Below are positions 7,023 through 15,472 of a stretch of 28,639 nt of DNA, piece after piece (position 1 is the stretch's first letter; every line of letters begins with the position of its first letter). The notes beneath the pieces were generated by a model. It was not told the origin of the DNA. It was given only the letters and a program-made list of their open reading frames with translations, and made no database searches. The stretch is from an uncultured Eubacteriales bacterium (GTDB lineage Bacteria; Bacillota; Clostridia; Oscillospirales; Oscillospiraceae): contig CAKTJM010000007.1 in NCBI GenBank assembly GCA_934567745.1, forward strand, positions 1-28,639, given 5' to 3'. The translations under genes and the position numbers were made by a program.

Positions 7023-8465
7023 ATGCAAGAACACAACAGAGGCCAATGGGGGAGCAATTTCGGCTTCCTGATGGCCGCAGTCGGCTCCGCAGTCGGCCTG
7101 GGCAACATCTGGGGCTTCCCGTACAAGATGGGCAAGACCGGTGGCTTCGCCTTCCTGATCGTCTATCTGGCACTGGTGCTGCTGGTCGGTATCGTCGTCA
7201 TGCTCGGCGAGCTGGCCCTCGGCCGCTCCACCGGCAAGAGCCCCATCGAGGCCTATGGCGCGCTCAAGGCGAAGTATAAGTTCGTCGGCGTCATGGCGAT
7301 CATCTCACCGTTCGTCATCCTCTGCTTCTACTGCGTGCTCGGCGGCATGGTCATGCGCTATATGCTCGGCTTCCTCGTCAACATCTTCGGATTGGACGGC
7401 TTCGCCGGACAGGGAGACGGGTACTTCGGGTACCTGCTCTACGACTTTAAGGGCATGGTCCTCTTCTTCATCATCTTCCTGGTGCTGAACATGGGCATCA
7501 TCATGGGCGGCGTCCAGAGCGGCATCGAGCGATTCACCAAGGTCGCGATGCCCGCGCTGGCGGTCTGTCTCGTCGTCATCATCGTCTTCGTGGCGATGCA
7601 GCCCGGCGCGAAGGGCGGCTATGAGTTCATGTTCAAGCCCGACTTCAGCGTCTTCTCCGATCCGGAGATCGGCTTCTTCGGCGTCCTGAAGACCGCCGCC
7701 GGTCAGATGTTCTTCTCCCTGTCCCTCGGCATGGGCGCCATGATCACCTATGGCTCCTACCTCTCCAAGAAGGAGAGCCTCCAGCGCAACTCCCTCATCA
7801 TCCCCTTCGCCGACACCGCCATCGCGCTCATGGCCGGTATGATGGTCATGCCCGCCTGCGCGGCCTACGGCATCGACTTCGGCAAGGGCCCCGGCCTCCT
7901 GTTCGCCTCCATGCAGGGCGTGTTCCTGGACGGCATGGGCGGCATGATCGGCAACATCATGGGCTTCCTGTTCTACTTCCTGGTCTTCATCGCGGCCATC
8001 ACCTCCTCCATCTCCCTGCTGGAGGCCTGCTCCGCGACCGTCATCGACAAGCAGATCGCCAAGGGCAAGACCCCGCGCCGCAAGACCGCGGCCGGCATCT
8101 TCACCCTGTGCATCTTCGTCCTCGGTCTGCCCATCGCGCTGGACGCGCTCGGCTCCGGCGGCGCGCTCGTCAAGGCCCCCTACGAGCTCATGGGCATCGA
8201 GGCCGGCGGCGCAGGCTACGCCATGTGGAACGACTGCTGGCTGGACTTCTATGACCTCATCGCTGAGGGCATCCTCATGCCGCTCGGCGCCCTGATCATG
8301 AGCATGATTTTCGGCTGGGCGATCGGTCCGAAGTACATCTACGACGAGTGCGAGCAGAGCGGTCATCCGTTCAAGTTCAAGCCGTACTTCGACGTCTGCT
8401 TCAAGGTCATCGTCCCCATCATCATGGTCGTCGTGCTCTACGCGCAGATCACCGACTTCTTCTGA
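7023..8465 (+). CDS. Neurotransmitter:sodium symporter (NSS/SNF) family transporter
   Basis: Sodium-driven uptake permease of the LeuT fold, probably for an amino acid or related amine; the substrate cannot be read from sequence. The 480-residue protein begins with a short cytoplasmic tail and the family-defining TM1, with GSNFGFLMAAVGSAVGLGNI then WGFPY; the unwound part supplies Na+ and substrate ligands. A second signature is FSLSLGMGAMITYGSYLSK near TM6-7. About 11-12 helices are seen, with a short C terminus as in bacterial MhsT/TnaT-like members. The ribosome binding site AAAGGAGT lies about 9 bases before the ATG at 7023. The gene is monocistronic between its own promoter and terminator. 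Codon use matches the neighbours. Confidence 0.93.
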   Translation: MQEHNRGQWGSNFGFLMAAVGSAVGLGNIWGFPYKMGKTGGFAFLIVYLALVLLVGIVVMLGELALGRSTGKSPIEAYGALKAKYKFVGVMAIISPFVILCFYCVLGGMVMRYMLGFLVNIFGLDGFAGQGDGYFGYLLYDFKGMVLFFIIFLVLNMGIIMGGVQSGIERFTKVAMPALAVCLVVIIVFVAMQPGAKGGYEFMFKPDFSVFSDPEIGFFGVLKTAAGQMFFSLSLGMGAMITYGSYLSKKESLQRNSLIIPFADTAIALMAGMMVMPACAAYGIDFGKGPGLLFASMQGVFLDGMGGMIGNIMGFLFYFLVFIAAITSSISLLEACSATVIDKQIAKGKTPRRKTAAGIFTLCIFVLGLPIALDALGSGGALVKAPYELMGIEAGGAGYAMWNDCWLDFYDLIAEGILMPLGALIMSMIFGWAIGPKYIYDECEQSGHPFKFKPYFDVCFKVIVPIIMVVVLYAQITDFF

Positions 8466-8514
8466 TCCACGGCAACGATACCATACGATGACATACTGCT
8501 GTTGGGACAGCGAA

Positions 8515-8555
8515 CGCCCGCACCGGACGAAACACCGGTGCGGGCGCTCTTTTTT
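8515..8555 (+). terminator. Intrinsic terminator of the NSS symporter gene
   Basis: A 12-bp GC-rich stem (8515-8526 with 8535-8546), an 8-base loop, then CTC and six T at 8550-8555, about 50 bases past the stop codon. Confidence 0.9.
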
Positions 8556-8572
8556 GGGGCGGAGAAGGGGGG

Positions 8573-8995
8573 TCAATGCCCTTTGTGCTTCTCCTTCTGC
8601 TTCGCGCGGTGCAGGGCGCGCTTGCGCGCCTGCTCGGCCTCGCGCTCGGCGCGGGACCGGGTCCGGCGGGCCAGCTTGCCCTCCTCCTGCTGGAGCTTGA
8701 GGGCCTGCTGCGCCTTGGTGCCGATGTGCTGGGCTTGGGCGAGCTGGCGCTTCACCAGCCGCTGCATCCGCTTGGGGCTGACCCGTCGTTCCTCGGCGTC
8801 CGCGGCCGCGAGGGACGGGCTGAACCGGAGCGTGCGGTAGTCTCGCTGGAGGAAGGCGTAGACCTCGGCGTCCCGCGGCTCCGCGCCGAAGACGACCTTG
8901 CAGGCCTCATACCTTCCCTCGTCCTGTCGCTCGAAGAGACCCACCCAGAAGGGCGGGTCGAACAGGACCGTGAGCTTTGCTGTCGCGATGGACAT
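8573..8995 (-). CDS. yjdF: YjdF family protein (DUF2992)
   Basis: The 140-residue protein matches the YjdF family: the N-terminal segment TAKLTVLFDPPFWVGLFER (about 5-23), then EACKVVFGAEPRDAEVYAFL, and a highly basic, Glu/Lys/Arg/Ala-rich coiled-coil-like C-terminal half (about 65-140). The molecular function of YjdF is not established. The family is known mainly because its genes are controlled by the yjdF riboswitch class, which responds to azaaromatic compounds and suggests a role in coping with them. The upstream region here has such a leader, a consensus promoter and an AGGAGG ribosome binding site eight bases before the ATG. It is monocistronic. Confidence 0.88.
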   Translation of the reverse strand: MSIATAKLTVLFDPPFWVGLFERQDEGRYEACKVVFGAEPRDAEVYAFLQRDYRTLRFSPSLAAADAEERRVSPKRMQRLVKRQLAQAQHIGTKAQQALKLQQEEGKLARRTRSRAEREAEQARKRALHRAKQKEKHKGH

Positions 8996-9003
8996 GGACA
9001 GCG

Positions 9004-9113
9004 CCTCCTTTTTCGTGTGATCCTGACAGGGAACGGACGACCAAAGGAGGAAGGTTACTGATCCCCGCGGGGACTCCCGGACTACCTACCGGGACGTGTT
9101 TTTATCCCTGCCG
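9004..9113 (-). ncRNA. yjdF-class riboswitch (structured leader of yjdF)
   Basis: The minus-strand leader of yjdF has the organisation of a riboswitch. A closing stem pairs GGCAGGGA (plus 9105-9112) with TCCCTGTC (plus 9025-9032). Inside it are a hairpin with CCCGG/CCGGG arms and a hairpin with TCCCC/GGGGA arms, followed by a pyrimidine-rich strand. That strand, CCTCCTTT (plus 9043-9050), is a perfect complement of the Shine-Dalgarno sequence AAAGGAGG (plus 9004-9011), so translation can be masked. The yjdF riboswitch class is known to bind azaaromatics and raise yjdF translation. Class assignment rests on context and architecture; I could not run a covariance search. Confidence 0.78.
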
Positions 9114-9118
9114 TCCCC

Positions 9119-9147
9119 ATCCTACCGTGCCCCACGGCCCGTGTCAA
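9119..9147 (-). promoter_or_regulatory. Consensus promoter of the yjdF riboswitch-yjdF unit
   Basis: Minus strand TTGACA (plus 9142-9147), 17-base spacer, TAGGAT (plus 9119-9124). Transcription would start within about 7 bases, just before the closing stem of the leader RNA. Confidence 0.85.
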
Positions 9148-9172
9148 GAGGGGTCCGATACGAGGAGACAGG

Positions 9173-9205
9173 AAAAACGCGCGGCAGGAGGCTCCTGCCG
9201 CGCGT
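9173..9205 (-). terminator. Intrinsic terminator of the polyferredoxin-PFOR-flavoprotein operon
   Basis: A 13-bp perfect stem (9177-9189 with 9193-9205) with a three-base loop; on the minus strand it ends in five T (plus A at 9173-9177). It lies about 33 bases after the flavoprotein stop and just before the yjdF promoter, insulating the two units. Confidence 0.92.
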
Positions 9206-9238
9206 CTTTGGTTCGTTTGGATGCTCAGTGGGGAAGGC

Positions 9239-10606
9239 TCACTTCGCGGAGAGGTAGGCGTCGATGCTCACGGCCGCGCGCTTGCCCGCGCCCATGGCCT
9301 TGACGACGGTCTGAGGACCGGTGACGGCGTCGCCGCCGGCGAAGACGCCGGGACGGCTGGTCTTGCCATCGTCGTCCACGGCGATGCCGCCCCAGCGATC
9401 CTTGTCGATGCCGGTGGTGGTGTCCACGACGGCGTCGCTGTAGGAGGTACCGGTGGCGATGACCAGGTTGTCGCACTCCACGTCGAAGAACTCACCGGTG
9501 CCCACGGGGCTGCGGCGGCCGGAGGCGTCCGGCTCACCGAGGGCCATCTTCTCGCACTTGACACCGACCAGGACGCCGTCCTTGCCGTAGCACTCGACGG
9601 GGTTGGTCAGCTCGCGGATCTCGATGTCCTCTTCACGGGTGTGCTCGATCTCGTCGCGGCGGGCGGGGGCCTCGGCCAGGGTGCGGCGATAGACCATGAT
9701 GGTCTCCGCGCCCAGACGGCGTGCGCAGCGGACCGCGTCGACGGCGACGTTGCCGCCGCCCACGACCAGGGTGCGCTTGGCGCCCTTGATGTTGGCGTCG
9801 AGGTCCTCGGTGTTGAGGTTCACCTCGGTCAGGTAGTCGTTGGCAGACCACACGCCCTTGAGGGAGGTGTCCAGGCCGCGGGGGGTCTGGGGCACGTCCG
9901 CGCCGTTGCCGACGAAGACGGCCTCATAGCCATCGGCGAACAGAGCGTCGATGCTCTTGTCCTTGTCGATGGGGCTGCTGGTGACGATCTCGACACCGTA
10001 GGCCTTGAGGGTCTCGATCTCGCGATCGACGACGGTGTTGGGCAGCACGAACTGCGGGATGCCGTAGGTCAGGATGCCGCCGGCATAGGACAGCTTCTCG
10101 AACACGGTGACATCATAGCCGAGCTTGGCCAGATCGCCAGCGCAGGCGATGCCGGCAGGGCCGGAGCCGATGACGGCGACCTTCTTGCCCTTCTTCTCGA
10201 CGGCCTCGGCGGCCACGGGGGTGCGGGCGGCGTGCCAGTCGGCCACGAAGCGCTCCAGACGGCCGATGCCGACCGCCTCGCCGCGCAGGGCGTGGGCGCA
10301 GTTCTTCTCGCACTGCTGCTCCTGCGGGCAGACACGACCGCAGATGGAGGGCAGGCAGCTGCGCACGGTGATGATCTCATAGGCGCCCTCGAAGTCACCT
10401 TCCGCGACGCGGGCGATGAACTCGGGGATCTGCTGATGGATGGGGCAGCCGACGGTGCAGGGCTTCTTGCGGCACTTCAGGCAGCGCATGGCCTCACGGA
10501 TGGCGTCGGCCTCGGTATAGCCCAGGGCAACTTCCTTGAAGTTGGTGCAGCGGACAGCGCGGTCCTGCTCGGGCATGGGGTTCCTCACTCTGACATTGTT
10601 GATCAT
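9239..10606 (-). CDS. NAD(P)H-dependent FAD/Fe-S oxidoreductase, glutamate synthase small subunit (GltD)/NfnB-like
   Basis: A 455-residue flavoprotein of the GltD/GltA/NfnB/SudA group. The N-terminal region carries two cysteine groups for [4Fe-4S] clusters (Cys42, 45, 50, 54 and Cys84, 89, 93, 99, 103). An FAD-binding Rossmann motif GSGPAG is at 147-152, an NAD(P)-binding motif GGGNVAVD at 283-290, and the FAD-closing GGD at 424-426. No glutamate synthase large subunit and no NfnA-like partner lie next to it, so a glutamate synthase label would be misleading. Its ATG overlaps the PFOR stop by four bases, implying coupled synthesis and a role in moving electrons between ferredoxin-type carriers and NADP(H). 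It is the last gene of the operon, before a strong terminator. Confidence 0.85.
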   Translation of the reverse strand: MINNVRVRNPMPEQDRAVRCTNFKEVALGYTEADAIREAMRCLKCRKKPCTVGCPIHQQIPEFIARVAEGDFEGAYEIITVRSCLPSICGRVCPQEQQCEKNCAHALRGEAVGIGRLERFVADWHAARTPVAAEAVEKKGKKVAVIGSGPAGIACAGDLAKLGYDVTVFEKLSYAGGILTYGIPQFVLPNTVVDREIETLKAYGVEIVTSSPIDKDKSIDALFADGYEAVFVGNGADVPQTPRGLDTSLKGVWSANDYLTEVNLNTEDLDANIKGAKRTLVVGGGNVAVDAVRCARRLGAETIMVYRRTLAEAPARRDEIEHTREEDIEIRELTNPVECYGKDGVLVGVKCEKMALGEPDASGRRSPVGTGEFFDVECDNLVIATGTSYSDAVVDTTTGIDKDRWGGIAVDDDGKTSRPGVFAGGDAVTGPQTVVKAMGAGKRAAVSIDAYLSAK

Positions 10607-13600
10607 TTCGCCTGTCCCTCCTTCGGTTCCAGACTGTCCTTACGACGCATGAGGGAGTCGTAACGACCCAGCGCATTCTTCTCGGACTCGGCGTAGAGCT
10701 GCGCCGCGTGTTCAGGATTCTTCATGGACAGGGACGCGTAACGGACCTCGCCCTTGATGAACTTCTTGTAGTCTTCGTTGGGCTTCGCGCTGTCGATGCT
10801 CAGCGGGTTCAGACCGGCCTCGGCCTTGCGCGGATCGTAGCGCAGCAGGTTCCAGTAACCGGCGCGGACGGCGTTCTTCATCTCCACCATGGAGCGGTTC
10901 ATGCCGGCCTTGATGCCGTGGTTGATACAAGGAGCGTAGGCGATGATGAGGGACGGACCGTCATAGCTCTCGGCCTCGACGAGGGCCTTCATGGTCTGAG
11001 CGGGGTTGGCGCCCATGGCGACCTGAGCGACGTAGACGTGGCCGGAGGTCATGGCGATCTGGGCCAGGTCCTTCTTGCCGGTGGGCTTACCGGCGGCAGC
11101 GAACTGCGCGACGGCGCCGGTCGGGGTGGACTTGGAGGACTGACCGCCGGTGTTGGAGTAGACCTCGGTATCGAAGACGAGGACGTTGAAGTTCTCGCGG
11201 GAGGCCAGGATGTGGTCCAGGCCGCCGTAGCCGATATCATAGGCCCAGCCGTCGCCGCCGAAGATCCACATGGAGTGATGCGGCAGCATGTCGGCGTTGT
11301 CGACGACGTACTTGCAGTCGGGGTCCTCGGGGTGCAGCTTGCACAGCGCGACGAGGTATTCACCGAGGGACTCGGCGTCCTTGGTGTTCATCTTCTCGAG
11401 CCAGGCGCTGGCGGTACCGGCGAAGGCGCGGTCCTTGGCCAGACGCTCGACGACGGACTTCATGGCGCTGCGGCGGGTGCGCAGGGAGACGGCCATGCCG
11501 TAGCCGAACTCGGCGTTGTCCTCGAAGAGGGAGTTGGCCCAAGCGGGACCGTGGCCTCTCTCATCGATCACGTAAGGCATGGAGGGGACGCTGGCGCCCC
11601 AGATGGAGGAGCAGCCGGTCGCGTTGGCGATGACGGCGTGGTCGCCGAAGAGCTGCGTGACCATCTTGGCATAGGGGGTCTCGCCGCAGCCCGGGCAAGC
11701 ACCGGAGTACTCGAGGTAGGGCTTGAGGAACTGGGACTCCTTGACGCTCTTGTCGCTGCCCTTCTGGACACCGTACTTCTTGCCGAACTCGAAGACCTCC
11801 TGGCTGCGCTCCATGATCTCGTGGGCGAGCTGCATGGACAGGGCCTTGCCGCGGGCGGGGCACATCTCGACGCAGGAGCCGCAAGCGGTACAATCGCAGG
11901 CGGAGACGCCGATCAGGAAGCGCTTGCCCGGGTCGGTCTTGGAGGGGATGGTGGCGGCGCCGATCTTCTCCGCGTCCTCGGGCTTGAGCACGAAGGGACG
12001 GATGACGGCGTGCGGGCAGACCGCGGAGCACCAGCCGCACTGCGTGCACTTGGTGGGATCCCACACGGGGACGTCGACGGCGATGCCGCGCTTCTCGAAG
12101 GCGGAGGTGCCGGACGGGACCTTACCGGTGACGTAGGGCAGGAAGGTGGAGACGGGCAGGTCGTCGCCGGCCAGGCAGTTGGTCGGGATCAGGATGTTGC
12201 GGACATAGGCGTCCTGCTCGGCGTTGACGGTATCGAGCTTCAGCTCGGCCTTGGTCTCATCGACGGCGTCGGCCCAGGCGGCGGGCACCTCGAAGGGCTT
12301 CGCGGCCTCCTGGCCGGCCATGACGGCACGCATGTTCATGTCGACGATGTTCTGGCCCTTGGCGCCGTAGTCGTTGACGATGCCCTGATGCATGTACTCG
12401 ATGGCCTGCTCGGGCGGGATGAGGTTGGCCAGCTTGAAGTAAGCGGACTGGATGATGGTGTTGATGCGGCCCTTCAGGCCCAGGCTGCGGGCGATGTTGA
12501 CGGCGTCGCAGGTGTAGAAGTGGATGTGGTTCTTCGCCAGGGCGCGCTTGATGTCGGCCGGCAGGCGGTGCTCCATCTCCTCGGCGTCCCAGTCACAGTT
12601 GAGCATGAAGATGCCGCCGGGCTTGACGTCCTTGACCATGTCGTACTTGCCGATGTACGCGGGGTTGCCGCAGATGACGCAGTCCGCGTCGCCGACATAG
12701 TAGGAGGAGCGGATCGGGGTCGGGCCGAAGCGCAGGTGGCTGATGGTCAGACCGCCGGACTTCTTGGAGTCGTACTGGAAGTACGCCTGGACGTACTTGT
12801 CGGTGTGGTCGCCGATGATCTTGGAGGTGTTCTTGGACGCACCGACCAGACCGTCGGAGCCGATGCCCCAGATCTTGACGGAAGCCTGACCGGGGGCCTT
12901 GGGCATCTCGATGTGGCACTTCTCCACGGACAGATGGGTGACATCGTCGACGATGGAGACGGTGAAGTGGTTGTGGCCGCCCTTGGCGAGATGCTGGAAG
13001 ACGGAATACATGTCGTCGGGGGTGGTGTCCTTGGAGGACAGGCCGTAACGGCCGCCGATGACGCGGATGTCGTTCTTACCGGCCTCGTTGAGGGCGGAGA
13101 CGACGTCCAGATACAGGGGCTCGCCGAAGGCGCCGGGCTCCTTGGTGCGGTCGAGGACCGCGACGCGCTGGACGGTCTCGGGCAGCTCGGCCAGCATGTG
13201 CTTGGCGGAGAACGGACGATACAGGTGGACCTCCAGGACGCCGACCTTGGCGCCGTTGGCGGTCATCACGTCGACGACCTCTTCCAGAGTGCCGCAGACG
13301 GAGCCCATGGCCACGATCACGTCGGTGGCGTCGGGCGCACCGTAGTAATTGAAGGGCTTGTAGTTGGTGCCGATCTTGGCGTTGACCTTCTCCATGTTGC
13401 CCACGACGATGTCGACGAGGTCATTATACATGGTGTTGGAGGCCTCTCTGTGCTGGAAGAAGGTCTCGGGGGGCTCGTTGGAGCCGCGGTGATAGGGGTG
13501 ATACGGCGTGTTGGCCTCGTCGTGGAAGCGCTTGACGGCGTCCCAATCGAGCATGTCGGCCAGATCGTCATATTCCCAGGTGCGCAGCTTCTGGATCTCG

Positions 13601-14145
13601 TGGGAGGTACGGAAGCCGTCGAAGAAGTTGATGAAGCCCATGCTGGCCTGGATGGCGGACAGATGGGAGACAGGAGCCAGGTCCATGACCTCCTGCGGGG
13701 TCCCGGCGGCGAGCATCGCCATACCGGTGCCGCGGCAGGCCATGACGTCCTGGTGGTCGCCGAAGATGGACAGCGCGTGGGTGGTCAGGGTACGCGCGGC
13801 GACATGGAAGACGCCGGGCAGGCCCTCGCCCGCGATCTTGTACAGGTTCGGGATCATCAGCAGCAGGCCCTGAGAGGCGGTGAAGGTGGAGGTGAGAGAA
13901 CCGGCGGACAGAGAACCGTGCACGGCGCCGGCGGCGCCGGCCTCGGATTCCATCTCGACGATGTTCACCTTGTGCCCAAAGACGTTCTTGCGGCCCTGGG
14001 CGGCCCACTCGTCCACATGCTCAGCCATGGGGGAGGAGGGGGTGATGGGGTAGATCGCAGCGACCTCGGTGAAGGCGTATGCCACATGACCGGCAGCCGC
14101 GTTGGCGTCCATGCTCTTGAAAGGTCTGTTATCCTTGACGATCAT
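10603..14145 (-). CDS. nifJ: Pyruvate:ferredoxin (flavodoxin) oxidoreductase
   Basis: Homodimeric thiamine-diphosphate iron-sulfur enzyme that oxidises pyruvate with CoA to acetyl-CoA, CO2 and reduced ferredoxin. The 1180-residue chain has all domains fused in the usual order: pyruvate/TPP pyrimidine-binding domain (YPITPSSPMAEH, 32-43), transketolase-C-like and gamma domains (to about 620), a bacterial ferredoxin domain (Cys700/703/706/710 and Cys752/755/758/762), and the TPP-binding domain with proximal-cluster cysteines (CPGCGE from Cys817; Cys845) plus GGDGWAYDIGYGG (963-975) and SNTGGQSSKSTPTG (997-1010). Length is typical and no key motif is missing. The ribosome binding site AGGAGG lies 9 bases before the ATG, and the ATG overlaps the upstream polyferredoxin stop by four bases. 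Confidence 0.97.
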   Translation of the reverse strand: MIVKDNRPFKSMDANAAAGHVAYAFTEVAAIYPITPSSPMAEHVDEWAAQGRKNVFGHKVNIVEMESEAGAAGAVHGSLSAGSLTSTFTASQGLLLMIPNLYKIAGEGLPGVFHVAARTLTTHALSIFGDHQDVMACRGTGMAMLAAGTPQEVMDLAPVSHLSAIQASMGFINFFDGFRTSHEIQKLRTWEYDDLADMLDWDAVKRFHDEANTPYHPYHRGSNEPPETFFQHREASNTMYNDLVDIVVGNMEKVNAKIGTNYKPFNYYGAPDATDVIVAMGSVCGTLEEVVDVMTANGAKVGVLEVHLYRPFSAKHMLAELPETVQRVAVLDRTKEPGAFGEPLYLDVVSALNEAGKNDIRVIGGRYGLSSKDTTPDDMYSVFQHLAKGGHNHFTVSIVDDVTHLSVEKCHIEMPKAPGQASVKIWGIGSDGLVGASKNTSKIIGDHTDKYVQAYFQYDSKKSGGLTISHLRFGPTPIRSSYYVGDADCVICGNPAYIGKYDMVKDVKPGGIFMLNCDWDAEEMEHRLPADIKRALAKNHIHFYTCDAVNIARSLGLKGRINTIIQSAYFKLANLIPPEQAIEYMHQGIVNDYGAKGQNIVDMNMRAVMAGQEAAKPFEVPAAWADAVDETKAELKLDTVNAEQDAYVRNILIPTNCLAGDDLPVSTFLPYVTGKVPSGTSAFEKRGIAVDVPVWDPTKCTQCGWCSAVCPHAVIRPFVLKPEDAEKIGAATIPSKTDPGKRFLIGVSACDCTACGSCVEMCPARGKALSMQLAHEIMERSQEVFEFGKKYGVQKGSDKSVKESQFLKPYLEYSGACPGCGETPYAKMVTQLFGDHAVIANATGCSSIWGASVPSMPYVIDERGHGPAWANSLFEDNAEFGYGMAVSLRTRRSAMKSVVERLAKDRAFAGTASAWLEKMNTKDAESLGEYLVALCKLHPEDPDCKYVVDNADMLPHHSMWIFGGDGWAYDIGYGGLDHILASRENFNVLVFDTEVYSNTGGQSSKSTPTGAVAQFAAAGKPTGKKDLAQIAMTSGHVYVAQVAMGANPAQTMKALVEAESYDGPSLIIAYAPCINHGIKAGMNRSMVEMKNAVRAGYWNLLRYDPRKAEAGLNPLSIDSAKPNEDYKKFIKGEVRYASLSMKNPEHAAQLYAESEKNALGRYDSLMRRKDSLEPKEGQAK

Positions 14146-15416
14146 TTTGCAACGCCTCCTTTCTGTGCTGCCATGGCACGGACCTGGATGTAAGTGAACT
14201 CGGGCATCTCGCGTCCGGCAATCACGTGGTTCGGGCAGACGTAGGTGCAGATGTTGCAGTCCTCGCAGCGGTCGGGCGTGATGACGGCGCGGCCGTCCTC
14301 GAGGTGGATCAGGCCGTCCGGGCAGTTGGCAGCGCAGTCGCCGCAGCCGATACAGGAGACCCAGCAGAGCTGCTTACGGACCTCGGGATCGTCCTTGGAG
14401 GAGCACGGGACCATCTTGGCGCCCTTGTACGGGGTGATGACGGGCAGGCCCTGCGGGCAGACGGCGACGCAGGCGCCGCAGCCGACGCACTTGTCGGGAT
14501 CGACCTTGGCGGTGCCTTCGACGATGGAGATGGCGTCGAAGCGGCAGGCCTGGACGCAATCGCCGAAGCCGCAGCAGCCATAGCTGCAGTGGCCGGACAG
14601 ATCGCGGGCCGCGGCGTCGCGACAGTTGGTGGCGCCGGCCTTGACGTAGACGTCATGGTTGTGCCAGCCGCCGCGGCACTGCACGAAGGCGACGGTGGAC
14701 TTGAGCTTGGTCAGGTCGTGGAAGGTGTCCACGATGATCTTCTTGCGGCAGGAGACGGTGCAGGCGGCGCAGCCGACGCACTTCTCATAGTCGATGACGG
14801 CGCAGTCGTCGACGATGGTGATGGCCTCCTGCGGGCACGCCTCGGCGCAGTCGCCGCAGCCGATGCAGCTGTGGCCGCACATGCGGAGCGCGACGTCCTC
14901 GGGGTCGTGGTTGGAGCAGGGGACGAAGTTGGTCACGTCGTCGGGGACCATGTGGACCAGCTTCTGCGGGCAGGCGTTGGCGCAGGCGCCGCAGCCGTTG
15001 CACTTGGCCTTATCGACGGTGACGGCGCCGTCCACGATGGACAGCGCGTCGAAGGTGCAGGCCTTGACGCAGGAACCGGCGCCGACGCACCCGAACTGAC
15101 ATTCGCCGGCGAGGAAGCCGCTCTTGACGGCCTCGTCGCAGGAGGAGTAGACCTTCAGACGGGACTTGCCGGCCGCGCTGCCGGAGCACTTGATGAACGC
15201 GGTCTCGTTCTTGGCGGGGACGAGCTCACCGCCGGTCAGGGCGACGATGGCAGCGACGTCCTCGTCGGTGCAAGCGGGACATAGGTTTGCAGGGCCGCCG
15301 GAAGCGATGGCCTGTGCGCATTTGTCACAAGTGACGAAGCCACAGCCGCCGATGCCGTTGCAGTCCGTGCCGGGCAGGATCGCCCGGAGCTCTTTGACCA
15401 GATCTTTTGGCTGCAT
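14142..15416 (-). CDS. RnfB-like tandem polyferredoxin (nine predicted [4Fe-4S] clusters)
   Basis: A soluble-looking 424-residue protein with 48 cysteines (about 11 percent). Residues about 1-55 hold an RnfB-type four-Cys domain (Cys19, 25, 30, 33). Two RnfB-like modules follow, about 77-225 and 246-396. Each has a C-x3-C-x5-C-x3-C cluster (106-120; 277-291), then three C-x2-C-x2-C-x3-C clusters (139-149, 184-194, 213-223; 310-320, 355-365, 384-394). The modules are in exact 171-residue register. No membrane anchor like that of RnfB and no other Rnf subunit is present. The frame opens at ATG 15428, but the Shine-Dalgarno (AAGGATGTGAT) overlaps that codon and fits the ATG at 15416 better. The stop overlaps the PFOR start (ATGA). 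Likely role: electron wire between PFOR and the flavoprotein. Confidence 0.85.
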   Translation of the reverse strand: MQPKDLVKELRAILPGTDCNGIGGCGFVTCDKCAQAIASGGPANLCPACTDEDVAAIVALTGGELVPAKNETAFIKCSGSAAGKSRLKVYSSCDEAVKSGFLAGECQFGCVGAGSCVKACTFDALSIVDGAVTVDKAKCNGCGACANACPQKLVHMVPDDVTNFVPCSNHDPEDVALRMCGHSCIGCGDCAEACPQEAITIVDDCAVIDYEKCVGCAACTVSCRKKIIVDTFHDLTKLKSTVAFVQCRGGWHNHDVYVKAGATNCRDAAARDLSGHCSYGCCGFGDCVQACRFDAISIVEGTAKVDPDKCVGCGACVAVCPQGLPVITPYKGAKMVPCSSKDDPEVRKQLCWVSCIGCGDCAANCPDGLIHLEDGRAVITPDRCEDCNICTYVCPNHVIAGREMPEFTYIQVRAMAAQKGGVAK

Positions 15417-15472
15417 AACGTATATCACATCCTTCTATTGCTTTGCGAGGGGGTCTTACTTTTTCCGACACT

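Noticed and set aside
10708..14193. An 1161-codon open frame on the plus strand antisense to nifJ
   Set aside because: It is the mirror of the PFOR gene in GC-rich DNA, with a composition dominated by Gly, Ala, Asp, Val and Leu and no recognisable domain. PFOR motifs on the other strand are complete.
14142..15416. Membrane RnfB subunit of a full Rnf complex
   Set aside because: No N-terminal hydrophobic anchor and no rnfA, C, D, E or G in the window; the operon partners are PFOR and a flavoprotein.
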